Assembly (NCBI RefSeq): GCF_006770265.1
Contig: NZ_CP017194.1
Span: 62,001 to 126,000, forward strand
Direction: 5' to 3'
DNA: 64,000 nucleotides
Source of the DNA: Lactococcus carnosus
GTDB taxonomy: Bacteria > Bacillota > Bacilli > Lactobacillales > Streptococcaceae
Numbering within the stretch: position 1 is the first letter of the stretch; each line of letters opens with the position of its first letter. The notes below the pieces were generated by a model, which saw only the letters and a list, made by a program, of their open reading frames with translations, did not search any database and was not told the DNA's origin. The position numbers and the translations under genes are program-made. Shown piece by piece: positions 48,794-58,758 of the stretch.

Positions 48794-49832
48794 ACAGTCT
48801 TTTATCAAAAAAAGATGGTTAGTTATCCTTTTTTTAACGATTTTGCTAATCATCGGTATCTTATTTCCATTACCTTATTACATTGAAATGCCAGGAACTA
48901 CTGAAAATGTTGGCTCCATGGTCAAGGTTGATCAGGCTTCTGTCGTCGGTAAAGGGTCGTTAAATTTGACAACGGTATCTATGATGCAGGCAACCGGAGC
49001 AGGTTTGATCTATGCTGCAGCAACTGATTTCACAGATGTTTACAGTAAGAAGGACATGATGGGCAATCAATCTGATAGTGATTATAATCGGATGAATGCT
49101 TTTTATATGGAAAGTGCACAAAATGCGGCTATTTATGAAGCATTTAAACTGGCTAATAAACCTTTTGAATTAACCTATAAAGGGGTTTATGTTTTAGACG
49201 TGATGCGGGCATCGTCTTTTAAAAATGTGTTACAAGTAGCTGATACCGTTAGTGGTGTTGATGGAAAAAAATTTACATCATCTCAAGAGTTAATGTCATA
49301 TATCAAGTCTTTAAAAGTTGGTGCACCTATCTCTGTTCAATATACCAGTGGTCAGGGGAAAAATAAATCTGCGGATGGCAAAACAATTAAATTAGCTGAT
49401 GGTAAAGCTGGCATTGGGATTACATTAGTAGATCATACCGTTGTTTCTAGCACGCCTGCGGTCACGATAAATGCTGGGGGAATAGGCGGACCGTCTGCTG
49501 GGATGATGTTTACACTTGAAATCTATTCTCAGTTAACTGGTAAGGATTTGACTCATGGTAAGGATATAGCTGGTACAGGGACTATCGAGGTAAATGGGAT
49601 CGTAGGTCGAATTGGTGGTATCGATAAAAAAGTGGCGACTGCCAATCAAAATGGCGCGAAGGTATTTTTAGCACCAGATGATCAGATTACGCCGGAAATG
49701 AAAAAATACGATAAGCATATCAAAACAAATTATCAAGAGGCACTGGATGCTGCAAAAAAATTGAAAACTAAAATGAAGATTGTGCCAATAAAGACAGTAC
49801 AAGACGCAATTAATTACTTGGAAAATAATTAA
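48780..49832 (+). CDS. SepM/YlbL-like PDZ and Lon-protease-domain protein
   Basis: Membrane-anchored serine protease facing outward: one N-terminal helix (about 12-30), a PDZ domain (about 130-185) and a C-terminal Lon-type proteolytic domain with catalytic S239 (GGPSAGMM) and probably K284 ([10 protein letters not shown]). 350 residues. In streptococci SepM trims the competence-stimulating peptide, a role not inferable here because no competence peptide gene is seen. TTG start with GGAG seven bases before it, overlapping coaD by 14 bases. Same rsmD-coaD-sepM order as in streptococci. Confidence 0.9.
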   Translation: MKKNKQSFIKKRWLVILFLTILLIIGILFPLPYYIEMPGTTENVGSMVKVDQASVVGKGSLNLTTVSMMQATGAGLIYAAATDFTDVYSKKDMMGNQSDSDYNRMNAFYMESAQNAAIYEAFKLANKPFELTYKGVYVLDVMRASSFKNVLQVADTVSGVDGKKFTSSQELMSYIKSLKVGAPISVQYTSGQGKNKSADGKTIKLADGKAGIGITLVDHTVVSSTPAVTINAGGIGGPSAGMMFTLEIYSQLTGKDLTHGKDIAGTGTIEVNGIVGRIGGIDKKVATANQNGAKVFLAPDDQITPEMKKYDKHIKTNYQEALDAAKKLKTKMKIVPIKTVQDAINYLENN

Positions 49833-49843
49833 AGTTAAGGCTT

Positions 49844-49877
49844 ATGAACAAATGTCAACATTTGTTCATTTTTTTTA
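49844..49877 (+). terminator. Terminator of rsmD operon
   Basis: ATGAACAAATG pairs with CATTTGTTCAT around TCAA, followed by eight or more T. Confidence 0.93.
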
Positions 49878-49926
49878 TTTACTTTGTGAATTAGGTTTCT
49901 TTTAAAATCCGCCTTCCTTAACTATA

Positions 49927-49944
49927 AAGTGATTTATTTCACAA
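49927..49944 (+). promoter_or_regulatory. Rex-type operator upstream of adhE
   Basis: AAGTGATTTATTTCACAA fits the Rex consensus TTGTGA-N6-TCACAA at all but the first two positions. Rex senses the NADH/NAD+ ratio and commonly represses adhE. Confidence 0.6.
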
Positions 49945-49977
49945 AGTGGATAAAAATACCTTATTTTTATCCACTTT
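49943..49977 (+). repeat. 16-bp perfect inverted repeat upstream of adhE promoter
   Basis: AAAGTGGATAAAAATA and its reverse complement are separated by only 3 bases (CCT). Each arm contains TTATCCACT, one base off a DnaA box. It overlaps the end of the Rex-type site and lies just before the -35. Confidence 0.75.
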
Positions 49978-49982
49978 TTCGC

Positions 49983-50010
49983 TTTACAAACGTTTTCAAA
50001 ATGGTATAAT
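49983..50010 (+). promoter_or_regulatory. adhE promoter with cre-like site
   Basis: TTTACA, 16-base spacer, TATAAT with an extended TG. TACAAACGTTTTCA (49985-49998) matches cre at 12 of 14 positions and overlaps the -35 and spacer. Confidence 0.7.
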
Positions 50011-50023
50011 AAGTTCATAAAGA

Positions 50024-50047
50024 CAAGTTAGTGAATTCACTAACTTG
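50024..50047 (+). repeat. 24-base perfect palindrome in adhE leader
   Basis: Halves CAAGTTAGTGAA and TTCACTAACTTG with no spacer, starting about 7 bases after the predicted transcription start. It may be an operator or a 5' stabilising hairpin. Confidence 0.7.
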
Positions 50048-50088
50048 AAAAGACTTATCACTCTTACCATTTTTAAGGAGAAAAAAAG

Positions 50089-52689
50089 ATGGCTACTAAA
50101 ACTGTAGATAAAACTGAAACATTTGACGTTGCTGGCATGATTGATGAACTGGCTGCCAAAGGTGCCCAAGCACTTAAAGGACTTGAAAAATTAAATCAAG
50201 AACAGATTGACCATATTGTCCATGAAATGAGTATGGCAGCCCTTGATCAACATATGCCACTTGCAAAATTAGCAGTCGAAGAAACTGGTCGCGGTATCTA
50301 TGAAGATAAAGCAATCAAAAATATGTATGCATCAGAGTATATCTGGAATGCTATTAAAGATAATAAAACTGTTGGAGTTATCAACGAAGATAAAGAAGCT
50401 GGTATCATTGAGATTGCTGAACCAGTCGGTGTTATCTGTGGTGTGACGCCAACAACGAACCCAACGTCTACAACAATTTTTAAAGCAATGATTGCCATTA
50501 AAACACGTAACCCAATCATCTTTGCTTTTCACCCTTCTGCTCAAAAGTCTTCTTCAGCAGCAGCGCAAATCGTGCTTGATGCGGCAGTAGCGGCTGGTGC
50601 ACCTGAAAACTGTGTACAGTGGGTTACAAAACCTTCTATTGAAGCAACTGGTCTCTTGATGAACCACCCAACGATTGCAACAGTACTTGCGACTGGTGGA
50701 TCAGCGATGGTTAAATCTGCTTACTCTACTGGTAAACCAGCACTTGGTGTAGGTCCAGGTAACACACCTGCTTACATTACTAGGGAAGCCAAAATCAAAC
50801 GTGCGGTAAATGACTTGTTCCTTTCAAAAACATTTGATAACGGGATGATTTGTGCATCTGAGCAAGCAATTATTGTTGACAATGAAGTCTTTAATGAAGT
50901 TAAAGATGAGTTCTTAGCTCATAATGCCTATATCGTTTCTTCAAAAGCAGAATTAGCTAAACTTGAAGCAACTGTTATGTTACCTGATGGTCATGCGGTT
51001 AATCCGAAAATTGTTGGTTTCTCTGCCAAACATATTGCCGAATTAGCAGGGATTAAAGTACCAGCTGAAACGAAGCTCTTGATTGCAGAAATTGCTGGTG
51101 TTGGACCTGATTATCCTTTATCACGAGAAAAATTGTCACCAGTATTAGCAATGATTAAAGCTAACTCGACTGAGGAAGGTCTTGATTTATGTGAAGCCAT
51201 GCTTGATCTTGGTGGCCTAGGTCATACAGCAGTTATCCATACTGAGGATGAAGCGCTCCAAATTGAATTTGGTATCCGCATGAAAGCATGTCGTATTCTT
51301 GTCAATACACCTGCTGCTGAGGGTGGTATCGGTAATATCTACAATGAAATGTTACCATCGTTGACACTAGGCTGTGGCTCATACGGACATAACTCAGTAT
51401 CACACAATGTATCAGCAGTTGATTTGATTAATGTTAAGACACTTGCTAAACGGAGAAATAATATGCAATGGTTCAGATTACCACCAAAAGTTTTCTTTGA
51501 AAAGAATTCGATTACTTACTTGCAACAGATTAAAGCGGAACGTGTCATGCTTGTTTGTGACCCAGGTATGGTCCAATTTGGTTATGCTGATCTTATCCGT
51601 AAACAACTTGAGAAAAATCCAAATGATCCAAGCATTGAAGTATTTTCAGATGTGGAACCTAACCCATCTACAAATACAGTCTATAAAGGATTAGAAATGT
51701 TCAATAACTTCCAACCAGATGTTGTCATTGCATTGGGTGGTGGTTCAGCAATGGATGCTGCTAAAGGGATGTGGATGTTCTTTGAACACCCAGATACAAG
51801 TTTCTTTGGTGCTAAACAAAAATTCCTTGATATCCGTAAACGTGCTTATAAGATTGAATATGCTGAGAAAGCAAAATTCATCTGTATTCCAACAACATCA
51901 GGAACAGGTTCAGAAGTGACACCTTTTGCGGTAATCACTGACTCAGATGATCATACTAAATATCCTTTAGCTGATTATGCGTTGACACCAGATGTGGCAA
52001 TTATTGACCCACAACTTGTTATGTCAGTTCCTGCAAGCGTAACAGCTGATACAGGGATGGATGTGTTAACACATGCGATCGAGTCATACGTGTCAGTTAT
52101 GGCATCAGATTATACACGTGGTTTGTCATTACAAGCTATCAAGATTGTCTTTGAATATCTTGAAAAATCAGTCAAAACTGGTGACGCTGAGTCTCGTGAG
52201 AAGATGCATAATGCCTCTACGATGGCTGGTATGGCCTTTGCAAATGCTTTCCTCGGTATTTCTCACTCAATCGCCCATAAAGTGGGTGGTGCTTGGGGTG
52301 TACCTCACGGACGTACGAATGCGATTTTATTACCGCACGTTATCCGTTACAATGCCAAAGATCCTCAAAAACATGCCATGTTCCCTAAATATGACTTCTT
52401 CCGTGCAGATACAGACTATGCTGATATCGCACGATTCTTAGGACTCAAAGGTAATACGACTGCCGAACTTGTTGAAGCACTTGCAAGTGCAGTTTATAAA
52501 CTTGGTATTGCGACTGGCATCGAAATGAACTGGCAATCACAAGGCTTGACTAAGAAACAAATGGTAGCAGAAATTGATCATCTTGCTGAAAAAGCATATG
52601 AAGACCAATGTACAACTGCAAATCCAAAACAACCTTTGATTTCTGAACTGAAAGCAATTATCGAAATTGCTTACGACTACAAAGGTTAA
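50089..52689 (+). CDS. adhE: Bifunctional acetaldehyde-CoA/alcohol dehydrogenase
   Basis: Reduces acetyl-CoA to ethanol with two NADH, regenerating NAD+ in mixed-acid fermentation; forms spirosomes. 866 residues: an aldehyde dehydrogenase domain (about 15-440) with catalytic C255 in NGMICASEQA, and an iron-dependent alcohol dehydrogenase domain (about 460-860) with GGGSAMDAAKGMW and the metal ligands in THAIES, SHSIAHKVG and VPHGRTN. Ribosome site AAGGAG. Single gene with a complex control region (Rex-type site, cre, hairpin, palindrome). Confidence 0.98.
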   Translation: MATKTVDKTETFDVAGMIDELAAKGAQALKGLEKLNQEQIDHIVHEMSMAALDQHMPLAKLAVEETGRGIYEDKAIKNMYASEYIWNAIKDNKTVGVINEDKEAGIIEIAEPVGVICGVTPTTNPTSTTIFKAMIAIKTRNPIIFAFHPSAQKSSSAAAQIVLDAAVAAGAPENCVQWVTKPSIEATGLLMNHPTIATVLATGGSAMVKSAYSTGKPALGVGPGNTPAYITREAKIKRAVNDLFLSKTFDNGMICASEQAIIVDNEVFNEVKDEFLAHNAYIVSSKAELAKLEATVMLPDGHAVNPKIVGFSAKHIAELAGIKVPAETKLLIAEIAGVGPDYPLSREKLSPVLAMIKANSTEEGLDLCEAMLDLGGLGHTAVIHTEDEALQIEFGIRMKACRILVNTPAAEGGIGNIYNEMLPSLTLGCGSYGHNSVSHNVSAVDLINVKTLAKRRNNMQWFRLPPKVFFEKNSITYLQQIKAERVMLVCDPGMVQFGYADLIRKQLEKNPNDPSIEVFSDVEPNPSTNTVYKGLEMFNNFQPDVVIALGGGSAMDAAKGMWMFFEHPDTSFFGAKQKFLDIRKRAYKIEYAEKAKFICIPTTSGTGSEVTPFAVITDSDDHTKYPLADYALTPDVAIIDPQLVMSVPASVTADTGMDVLTHAIESYVSVMASDYTRGLSLQAIKIVFEYLEKSVKTGDAESREKMHNASTMAGMAFANAFLGISHSIAHKVGGAWGVPHGRTNAILLPHVIRYNAKDPQKHAMFPKYDFFRADTDYADIARFLGLKGNTTAELVEALASAVYKLGIATGIEMNWQSQGLTKKQMVAEIDHLAEKAYEDQCTTANPKQPLISELKAIIEIAYDYKG

Positions 52690-52698
52690 ATAATTAAG

Positions 52699-52726
52699 AA
52701 AAACCGTACAGATGTGCGGTTTTTTT
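52699..52726 (+). terminator. adhE terminator
   Basis: AAAACCGTAC pairs with GTGCGGTTTT around AGAT, followed by T's. Confidence 0.92.
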
Positions 52727-52786
52727 ATGTTATAAATAAGTCATCTGTCAAAACATATAAGTAGAGACTAGCTAGTTTAATCTTCC

Positions 52787-52820
52787 CTGATATGTCTAGT
52801 AAGTTCGCTAGGCATGTCAG
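52787..52820. repeat. Imperfect 13-bp hairpin upstream of NUDIX gene
   Basis: CTGATATGTCTAG pairs with CTAGGCATGTCAG (two G-U) around TAAGTTCG. No T run; role unknown. Confidence 0.45.
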
Positions 52821-52886
52821 ACGACTTAGATTTTTACTTGTCATTTATACCCACTTGACGTATGATATGTTGTGGAGGAGATAAGC

Positions 52887-53405
52887 ATGGAATTATTTGA
52901 TATTTATGATCAAGAGCGTCGACTCACGGGTAGAACAGCTGAACGGGGGACAAAACTGAGTGTTGGTGATTTCCGATTGGTCGTTAATTTGAGTATTTTA
53001 AATTCGGACAATCAGTTATTGATTCAGCAACGTCAGCCTTTTAAAGAGGGGTGGCCTAATATGTGGGATATCTCAGCCGGCGGGAGTGCTGTTTCTGGAG
53101 AAACAAGTCAAGAAGCGATTGCACGTGAGACACAAGAAGAAATTGGGTTGCATTATGATTTTTCTGAGATGAGACCCTTTTTTACCCTGAACTTTGATGA
53201 AGGATTTGATGATTACTATATGCTCTATCAAGACATAGCACTATCAGAGTTAAGGCTGCAAACATCTGAAGTCCATGCGGTAAAATGGGCAACACGTGAA
53301 GTGGTTCAAGCCTTAATTTTAAGTGGCGAATTTATTCCTTATCACAAAAGCGTCATTGATTTATTGTTTGACTTGAATGGTGTTTACGGTGGGCATGATC
53401 TATAA
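52887..53405 (+). CDS. NUDIX hydrolase of the YfcD/isopentenyl-diphosphate isomerase-like group
   Basis: 172 residues from ATG 52887 (ribosome site GGAGGAG). NUDIX box around residues 65-87: GGSAVSGETSQEAIARETQ followed by EEIGL. N-terminal MELFDIYDQERRLTGRTAERG resembles the YfcD subgroup, whose substrate is unknown. It is a single gene between adhE and a convergent Lrp-type regulator. Confidence 0.86.
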   Translation: MELFDIYDQERRLTGRTAERGTKLSVGDFRLVVNLSILNSDNQLLIQQRQPFKEGWPNMWDISAGGSAVSGETSQEAIARETQEEIGLHYDFSEMRPFFTLNFDEGFDDYYMLYQDIALSELRLQTSEVHAVKWATREVVQALILSGEFIPYHKSVIDLLFDLNGVYGGHDL

Positions 53406-53411
53406 GATAGA

Positions 53412-53831
53412 CTATTGCCTATCTTTTTTTCTGTTGTCAAGGACAGTTTCGATGCTGTAACGTCCCCATTTTGAGATTGTCGTAATGAATTGGGCTAGTC
53501 TTTCATGAGAAAAATGGCCAACAATCATATAACAGGCCTGTCCTGACACTTTATAAAAGTCGTCTACTTCAAGATAGCTATTTACTGCGGCTTCAAAAGT
53601 GTCATATTGGTTATTATCCATGAAAACGCGGATAAATTGTTTGTGATCATACTGAATAGAGATGGTGTAGTTTTGAATGTGTCCAGCATCAATCAATTTA
53701 TTGATTCTGATACCTACGGCCTGTCCTGTCATATGAATCAGTTGGCCAATGTCCTTGTTTGTCAGTTTAGCATTTGATTTCAAATAGGCTAAGATTTGGT
53801 GATCGATGTTGTCCAATGAGATTCCTTTCAT
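53412..53831 (-). CDS. Lrp/AsnC-family transcriptional regulator
   Basis: 139 residues: N-terminal helix-turn-helix (LDNIDHQILAYLKSNAKLTNKDIGQLI, then MTGQAVGIRINKL) and a C-terminal ligand-sensing alpha/beta domain (VSGQACYMIVGHF). Typical Lrp/AsnC length is 140-160. Transcribed divergently from the cysteine hydrolase gene across a 93-base region that holds a CTTTCGCGAAAG palindrome, so it may control that gene. Effector unknown. Confidence 0.88.
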   Translation of the reverse strand: MKGISLDNIDHQILAYLKSNAKLTNKDIGQLIHMTGQAVGIRINKLIDAGHIQNYTISIQYDHKQFIRVFMDNNQYDTFEAAVNSYLEVDDFYKVSGQACYMIVGHFSHERLAQFITTISKWGRYSIETVLDNRKKDRQ

Positions 53832-53855
53832 CGTGAAAGATGTTGGCTAAAACTC

Positions 53856-53867
53856 CTTTCGCGAAAG
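53856..53867. promoter_or_regulatory. 12-base palindrome in the Lrp-hydrolase intergenic region
   Basis: CTTTCGCGAAAG, perfect palindrome directly before the -35 (53870) of the hydrolase promoter; a candidate operator for the divergent Lrp-type regulator. Confidence 0.5.
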
Positions 53868-53869
53868 TA

Positions 53870-53898
53870 TTTACTAGCTACTATAAAACAATTATACT
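53870..53898 (+). promoter_or_regulatory. Promoter of the cysteine hydrolase gene
   Basis: TTTACT, 17-base spacer, TATACT. Confidence 0.65.
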
Positions 53899-53924
53899 TT
53901 ATTTTATAGAGAAGAGGTATAGAG

Positions 53925-54464
53925 ATGAAACAAGGACTTTTAGTGATTGATGTGCAAAATGATTATTTTGCAGGCGGGAAAATGGCATTAGCTGGTGCTG
54001 ATGAGGTTTTACTGAAAATTAATGCGTTGGAAGAAAGATTTCTTGCAGAAAAACTCCCAATCATTTATATCCAGCATATCAAGTATGCATCAGGTGCAGA
54101 TTTTTTTGAAGTAGGAACAGTAGGTGCTGACTTACATCCGCAATTAAAACATGATGCTAGCTCAATAACTGTAGAGAAACAATTCCCAAACAGTTTCCAA
54201 GGTACAGACTTGCAGCATCAATTAGAACAAAATGGTGTTGAACAGCTTGTCATTTGTGGCATGATGACGCATATGTGTATCCGTGCAACAACACCAGTTG
54301 CGGAAAGCTTAGGCTATACACCATTCGTAATATCTGATGCGACGGCTACAAGAGATTTGACAGTAAATGGCGAGCTAATGCCTGCCAAACAAGTTCAAGA
54401 AACAATGCTTGCTGAACTTTCGGCAGTAGCAAGTTTGATGACGACGAACGAATTTTTGGCATAA
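53925..54464 (+). CDS. Isochorismatase-family cysteine hydrolase
   Basis: 179 residues with the fold and catalytic triad of the isochorismatase/nicotinamidase family: D9 (LLVIDVQNDY), a lysine in VEKQFPNSFQGT and the cysteine in VICGMMTHMCIRAT, preceded by the typical cis-peptide GMM. Could act on nicotinamide, N-carbamoyl compounds or another amide; the metal-binding residues expected of nicotinamidases are not clear, so the substrate is open. Ribosome site AGAGG. Divergent from an Lrp-type gene. Confidence 0.88.
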   Translation: MKQGLLVIDVQNDYFAGGKMALAGADEVLLKINALEERFLAEKLPIIYIQHIKYASGADFFEVGTVGADLHPQLKHDASSITVEKQFPNSFQGTDLQHQLEQNGVEQLVICGMMTHMCIRATTPVAESLGYTPFVISDATATRDLTVNGELMPAKQVQETMLAELSAVASLMTTNEFLA

Positions 54465-54513
54465 TGAGGTGGACTAAAAGGTTGCTTTATTCTTGTTTAT
54501 TACCAAATAAGAC

Positions 54514-54542
54514 TTGTAAAACACGCTAAAGTCGTGTATAAT
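54514..54542 (+). promoter_or_regulatory. rpsB promoter
   Basis: TTGTAA, 17-base spacer, TATAAT, followed by a leader of about 125 bases. Confidence 0.75.
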
Positions 54543-54593
54543 TAAATGGTTGCAGTAAAATTTTACGCAATCTAAACCACATTTTGAACGGAT

Positions 54594-54625
54594 ATCATCG
54601 TTGTGCTAGCGATAGTTGCGGTGAT
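54594..54625 (+). promoter_or_regulatory. Hairpin in rpsB leader
   Basis: ATCATCG pairs with CGGTGAT (one G-U) enclosing a GC-rich loop; further pairing of TTGAAC with GTTCGAA nearby can extend it. Such a leader could mediate S2 feedback; this is inference. Confidence 0.4.
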
Positions 54626-54673
54626 AGTTGATGTTCGAAAGAGGAAAAAACAATTTTAAAAGGAGACTAGCTC

Positions 54674-55456
54674 ATGGCAGTCATTTCAATGAAACAACTA
54701 CTCGAAGCGGGTGTTCACTTCGGTCACCAAACACGCCGTTGGAACCCAAAAATGAAACCGTTCATCTTTACAGAACGTAACGGTATTCACGTTATCGATT
54801 TACAAAAAACAGTAAAACTTGCTGATGACGCATACAACTATGTACGCGATGCAGCTGCAAACGGCGCTATTGTTCTTTTTGTAGGTACAAAAAAACAAGC
54901 TGCTGAAGCTGTTAAAGAAGAAGCACTTCGTGCTGGTCAATACTACATCAACCACCGTTGGTTGGGTGGTACTTTGACTAACTGGGGTACGATTCAAAAA
55001 CGTATCGCACGTTTGAAAGAAATCAACAAAATGGAAGAAGACGGTACTTTTGACGTGCTTCCTAAAAAAGAAGTTGTACTCTTGAACAAACAACGCGATC
55101 GTCTTGAAAAATTCTTGGGCGGTATTGCTGATATGCCTCGTATCCCAGATGTTATCTACATCGTGGATCCACATAAAGAGCAAATTGCAGTTCAAGAAGC
55201 AACTAAATTAAACATTCCAATCGTTGCAATGGTTGATACAAATGCGGATCCTGATCCAATTGATGTTATCATCCCTGCAAATGACGATGCAATTCGTGCG
55301 GTTAAATTGATCACTGGTAAAATGGCTGACGCTATTATCGAAGGTCATCAAGGTGAAGATGCTGTTGAAGCTGAAGATGCAAACGTATCTGAACCAGCAT
55401 CAGCTGAATCAATCGAAGAATTGGTAGAAGTTGTGGAAGGTTCAAAAGAAGCTTAA
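54674..55456 (+). CDS. rpsB: 30S ribosomal protein S2
   Basis: 260 residues, starts [25 protein letters not shown], the conserved S2 N terminus, with [20 protein letters not shown] late. The acidic C-terminal tail is typical of lactococci and streptococci. Ribosome site AAAGGAG. Pairs with tsf as in nearly all bacteria, here separated by a strong terminator. Confidence 0.98.
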   Translation: MAVISMKQLLEAGVHFGHQTRRWNPKMKPFIFTERNGIHVIDLQKTVKLADDAYNYVRDAAANGAIVLFVGTKKQAAEAVKEEALRAGQYYINHRWLGGTLTNWGTIQKRIARLKEINKMEEDGTFDVLPKKEVVLLNKQRDRLEKFLGGIADMPRIPDVIYIVDPHKEQIAVQEATKLNIPIVAMVDTNADPDPIDVIIPANDDAIRAVKLITGKMADAIIEGHQGEDAVEAEDANVSEPASAESIEELVEVVEGSKEA

Positions 55457-55516
55457 GCTTCTTTTGAATTGAGTTGGCAAGCGTTAGCGAGTCAACTCAA
55501 ATGACCAATAAAATTG

Positions 55517-55551
55517 AAAGAGGGCGGGGCCTACGCCTCAGCCCTCTTTTT
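55517..55551 (+). terminator. Terminator between rpsB and tsf
   Basis: AAAGAGGGC pairs with GCCCTCTTT around a GC-rich loop, followed by T's. Read-through presumably supplies tsf, giving more S2 than EF-Ts. Confidence 0.9.
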
Positions 55552-55598
55552 CATAAAAAATTAAGTATCGTAAAGCACATCAAAAAGGAGAAAATAAA

Positions 55599-56636
55599 AT
55601 GGCAATTACTGCAGCTCAAGTAAAAGAATTACGTGAAAAAACTGGTGCTGGCGTTATGGACGCTAAAAAAGCATTGGTAGAAACTGATGGTAACATCGAA
55701 AAAGCAACTGAGTTACTCCGTGAAAAAGGGATGGCTAAAGCAGCTAAAAAAGTTGACCGTATTGCAGCAGAAGGCTTAACTGGTGTTTACGTTGACGGTA
55801 ACTTTGCAGCACTTGTTGAAGTTAACTCAGAAACAGACTTCGTTGCTAAAAATGAACAGTTTGTTGCTTTAGTTAATGAATCAGCAGAATTGATTGCTAA
55901 AAACAAACCAGCTGATAATGATGCAGCGCTTGCGATTCAAATGGCATCTGGTAAAACTTTATCAGAAGCTTACGTTGAAGCAACTTCAACTATCGGAGAA
56001 AAAATTTCTTTCCGCCGTTTTGCTTTGATTGAAAAAACAGATGCCCAACATTTTGGTGCTTACCAACATAATGGTGGACGTATTGGTGTTATTACAGTTG
56101 TTGATGGTGCTGATGATGCACTTGCTAAACAAGTGTCAATGCATATTGCAGCAATGAAACCAGTTGTGCTTTCATACACTGAATTAGAAGAACAATTCGT
56201 TAAAGATGAGTTGGCGCAACTTAACCACGTGATTGAATTGGACAACGAAAGCCGCGCAATGGTTGACAAACCAGCTTTGCCTTTCTTAACTTACGGCTCT
56301 AAAGCCCAACTTACAGATGAAATCGTTGCTGCAGCAGAAGTGGCTATTAAAGCTGAATTAGCTGCTGAAGGTAAACCTGAAAAAATCTGGGACAAAATTA
56401 TTCCAGGCAAAATGGAACGTTTCATGCTCGATAACACAAAAGTTGACCAAGCTTACACACTTTTAGCACAACTTTATGTGATGGATGATAGCAAAACTGT
56501 TGAGCAATACTTAGCTTCTGTTAACGCAACTGTTGTTGCATTTGCACGTTTTGAAGTTGGCGAAGGTATTGAAAAAGCAGCAAATAACTTTGAAGCTGAA
56601 GTTCAAGCGACAATGGCTGCTGCCTTAGAAAAATAA
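55599..56636 (+). CDS. tsf: Elongation factor Ts
   Basis: Guanine-nucleotide exchange factor of EF-Tu. 345 residues: N-terminal UBA-like domain ([26 protein letters not shown]) and core with the [10 protein letters not shown] motif ([15 protein letters not shown]). Strong codon bias. Ribosome site AAGGAG; terminator follows. Confidence 0.98.
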   Translation: MAITAAQVKELREKTGAGVMDAKKALVETDGNIEKATELLREKGMAKAAKKVDRIAAEGLTGVYVDGNFAALVEVNSETDFVAKNEQFVALVNESAELIAKNKPADNDAALAIQMASGKTLSEAYVEATSTIGEKISFRRFALIEKTDAQHFGAYQHNGGRIGVITVVDGADDALAKQVSMHIAAMKPVVLSYTELEEQFVKDELAQLNHVIELDNESRAMVDKPALPFLTYGSKAQLTDEIVAAAEVAIKAELAAEGKPEKIWDKIIPGKMERFMLDNTKVDQAYTLLAQLYVMDDSKTVEQYLASVNATVVAFARFEVGEGIEKAANNFEAEVQATMAAALEK

Positions 56637-56652
56637 TCTTTAAGAAATACGG

Positions 56653-56689
56653 AAAAAAGACACGGGGAGTTAACTTTCGGTGTCTTTTT
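56653..56689 (+). terminator. tsf terminator
   Basis: AAAAGACAC pairs with GTGTCTTTT around a long loop, followed by T's. Confidence 0.85.
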
Positions 56690-56700
56690 CTGTGTAAATA

Positions 56701-56709
56701 TGGTATAAT
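56701..56709 (+). promoter_or_regulatory. Extended -10 of ezrA
   Basis: TGGTATAAT, 72 bases before the ezrA start. Confidence 0.6.
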
Positions 56710-56781
56710 GAAACACGGAATTTATAATTTAAATACACGGTTTAAATATATTAACAGATCAGTGATGGAGAGTAAAAAAGA

Positions 56782-58512
56782 ATGCCTAAAAGTATTATAA
56801 TTGCAATAATCATATTGCTAGCAGTAGTTGTTATATTCTATGCTATAGCGATGGTACTGCGTAAGCAAACAGAAAATCGCATTCTTGCTCTTGAAAAACG
56901 CAAGGAAGATTTATTTGATTTGCCAGTTCAAGAAGAAGTTGATGCTGTTAAAAAATTGCATCTGGTGGGACAAAGCCAGACAATTTTTAGAGAGTGGAAT
57001 CAAAAATGGATTGATTTATCAGCAAATTCATTTGCTGATTTAGAAAATCATATTTTTGAAGCTGAACAGTTAAATGATTCTTTTAGGTTTATCAGAGCGC
57101 GTGCATCAGTTGATGCCTCAGAAGGGCAAATCAAACTGATGGAAGAAGATGTACTGTCTATTCGAGATGGCATATCTGAGTTAACCAAGCAAGAAACGAT
57201 TAATTCCTCTAAAATTCAAGATTCTCTAGACTTATATGATACCTTACGTTCAGAAATTGCTGATAATGCTGGGAAATACGGTGTTGCAATCACTGAACTT
57301 CAAGTGCAGCTAAAAAATATAGAAACAGAGTTTACACAGTTTGTTGACTTGAACTCTACAGGGGATCCGATAGAGGCATCCGAAGTTTTAGAAACAGCTG
57401 AAGAGCATACAATCGCTCTAGGGGCAATTGCGGATCGTATTCCAGCTCTTGTTGAAGAGTTAACACAAACATATCCTGCACAACTTCAAGAGCTAACTGA
57501 AGGTTATGACGCATTCAAAGCGCAAGATTTGAAATTGCCGGATTCAGCTAAAGTTGATGATAGATTGCAAGAAATTAGTGATGATTTAGCACAAGCTATG
57601 ATTTTTCTGGAAAATTTCGAACTAGATCGTGCAGACGCTCAGTTGGAAAAAATGAAGCTTAATTTGGATGGTCTTTATGAAATTTTCTCAGACGAGTATA
57701 AAGCACGACGAGATGTTGCTAATAATGCAGCGATTATAAAAGATTATCTTACACATACGCGCACGAATAATAAGAATCTATTGCTTGAGATTGACCATGT
57801 CTCACAGAATTATATTTTAACTGGTAATGAGATGGGGTTAGTCAGAGGGTTCCAAGAAGAACTTGAGACGCTTGATTCGGGTGTAAGTGAGATTCTTGAT
57901 GTGATAAAAGAGAACGCCCAGCCTTATAGTTTACTTGGTAAAGAAGTAGATATTATTATTTCTACGCTTGATGATATTGAAAAAAATCAAGTTAAGATCA
58001 GTAGCGATCTTCAAAATTTACGAAAACAAGAAAAGGCTGCACAAGATGTGGCTGATACCTTTGATAGAGAAATACGCATTTTAAAACGGTATGTTGAGAA
58101 ACGTAACTTACCTGGGTTACCTCAAGCCTATCTAGATAAGTTTTTTGCCACATCTGAACGGGTACAAACCTTATTTAAAGAGTTGAATAAGGTTAAGGTC
58201 AATATTGATGGTGTCAATCATCTAGTTGATGTTGCAACAGAGGATGTTGCAAACCTTAAAGATGCGACAGATGAGATGGTTGATAAAGCACGCTTAGCTG
58301 AAGATTTGATGCAATATGGTAATCGTTACAAGACAACAAATGAACGAGTTGCTAAGAGTATTGCGCGAGCTTATCAATTATTTGAGAGAGATCGCAATTA
58401 TGCAGCGTCATTTGAAGAAATATCAGTAACTTTAGATGAAGTAGAGCCTGGAGCATCAGAACGAATTTCAAATGTTTACTACAATACAAAGCCAACACCA
58501 GATTATCGCTAA
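56782..58512 (+). CDS. ezrA: Septation ring formation regulator EzrA
   Basis: Membrane-anchored regulator of FtsZ ring assembly in Firmicutes. One N-terminal helix (about residues 4-26, rich in I/L/V/A) with the rest cytoplasmic, built of spectrin-like coiled-coil repeats rich in E, D, K and L (about 30-560). 576 residues, close to the usual 570-575. The C-terminal YRTTNERV...[20 protein letters not shown] is a family hallmark. Ribosome site GGAG. Confidence 0.95.
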   Translation: MPKSIIIAIIILLAVVVIFYAIAMVLRKQTENRILALEKRKEDLFDLPVQEEVDAVKKLHLVGQSQTIFREWNQKWIDLSANSFADLENHIFEAEQLNDSFRFIRARASVDASEGQIKLMEEDVLSIRDGISELTKQETINSSKIQDSLDLYDTLRSEIADNAGKYGVAITELQVQLKNIETEFTQFVDLNSTGDPIEASEVLETAEEHTIALGAIADRIPALVEELTQTYPAQLQELTEGYDAFKAQDLKLPDSAKVDDRLQEISDDLAQAMIFLENFELDRADAQLEKMKLNLDGLYEIFSDEYKARRDVANNAAIIKDYLTHTRTNNKNLLLEIDHVSQNYILTGNEMGLVRGFQEELETLDSGVSEILDVIKENAQPYSLLGKEVDIIISTLDDIEKNQVKISSDLQNLRKQEKAAQDVADTFDREIRILKRYVEKRNLPGLPQAYLDKFFATSERVQTLFKELNKVKVNIDGVNHLVDVATEDVANLKDATDEMVDKARLAEDLMQYGNRYKTTNERVAKSIARAYQLFERDRNYAASFEEISVTLDEVEPGASERISNVYYNTKPTPDYR

Positions 58513-58548
58513 AAATGTAAGGTTGCTATTTAGCAAGCTTCAGTGTGA

Positions 58549-58579
58549 AGACAAAGTCGCTAAGACTTTGTCTTTTTTT
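58549..58579 (+). terminator. ezrA terminator
   Basis: AGACAAAGTC pairs perfectly with GACTTTGTCT around GCTAA, followed by T's. Confidence 0.95.
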
Positions 58580-58652
58580 ACGTTTCGTAGTGATACTGGG
58601 GTCAGGCATCCTAGTAGGTTTATAAGGTTGCTAGCACATATAATCGTAAATA

Positions 58653-58661
58653 TGATATAAT
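58653..58661 (+). promoter_or_regulatory. Extended -10 of rml operon
   Basis: TGATATAAT, about 97 bases before rmlA; a second TATAAT lies at 58639-58644. Confidence 0.55.
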
Positions 58662-58758
58662 TAGATGATTGATATTTTGGATACTAGACAATAAGAGGTT
58701 AACTATTGTTAGCGGTTTATCGCTAGATTTAAAGATAAAATAGAAAAGAGAACTCATC

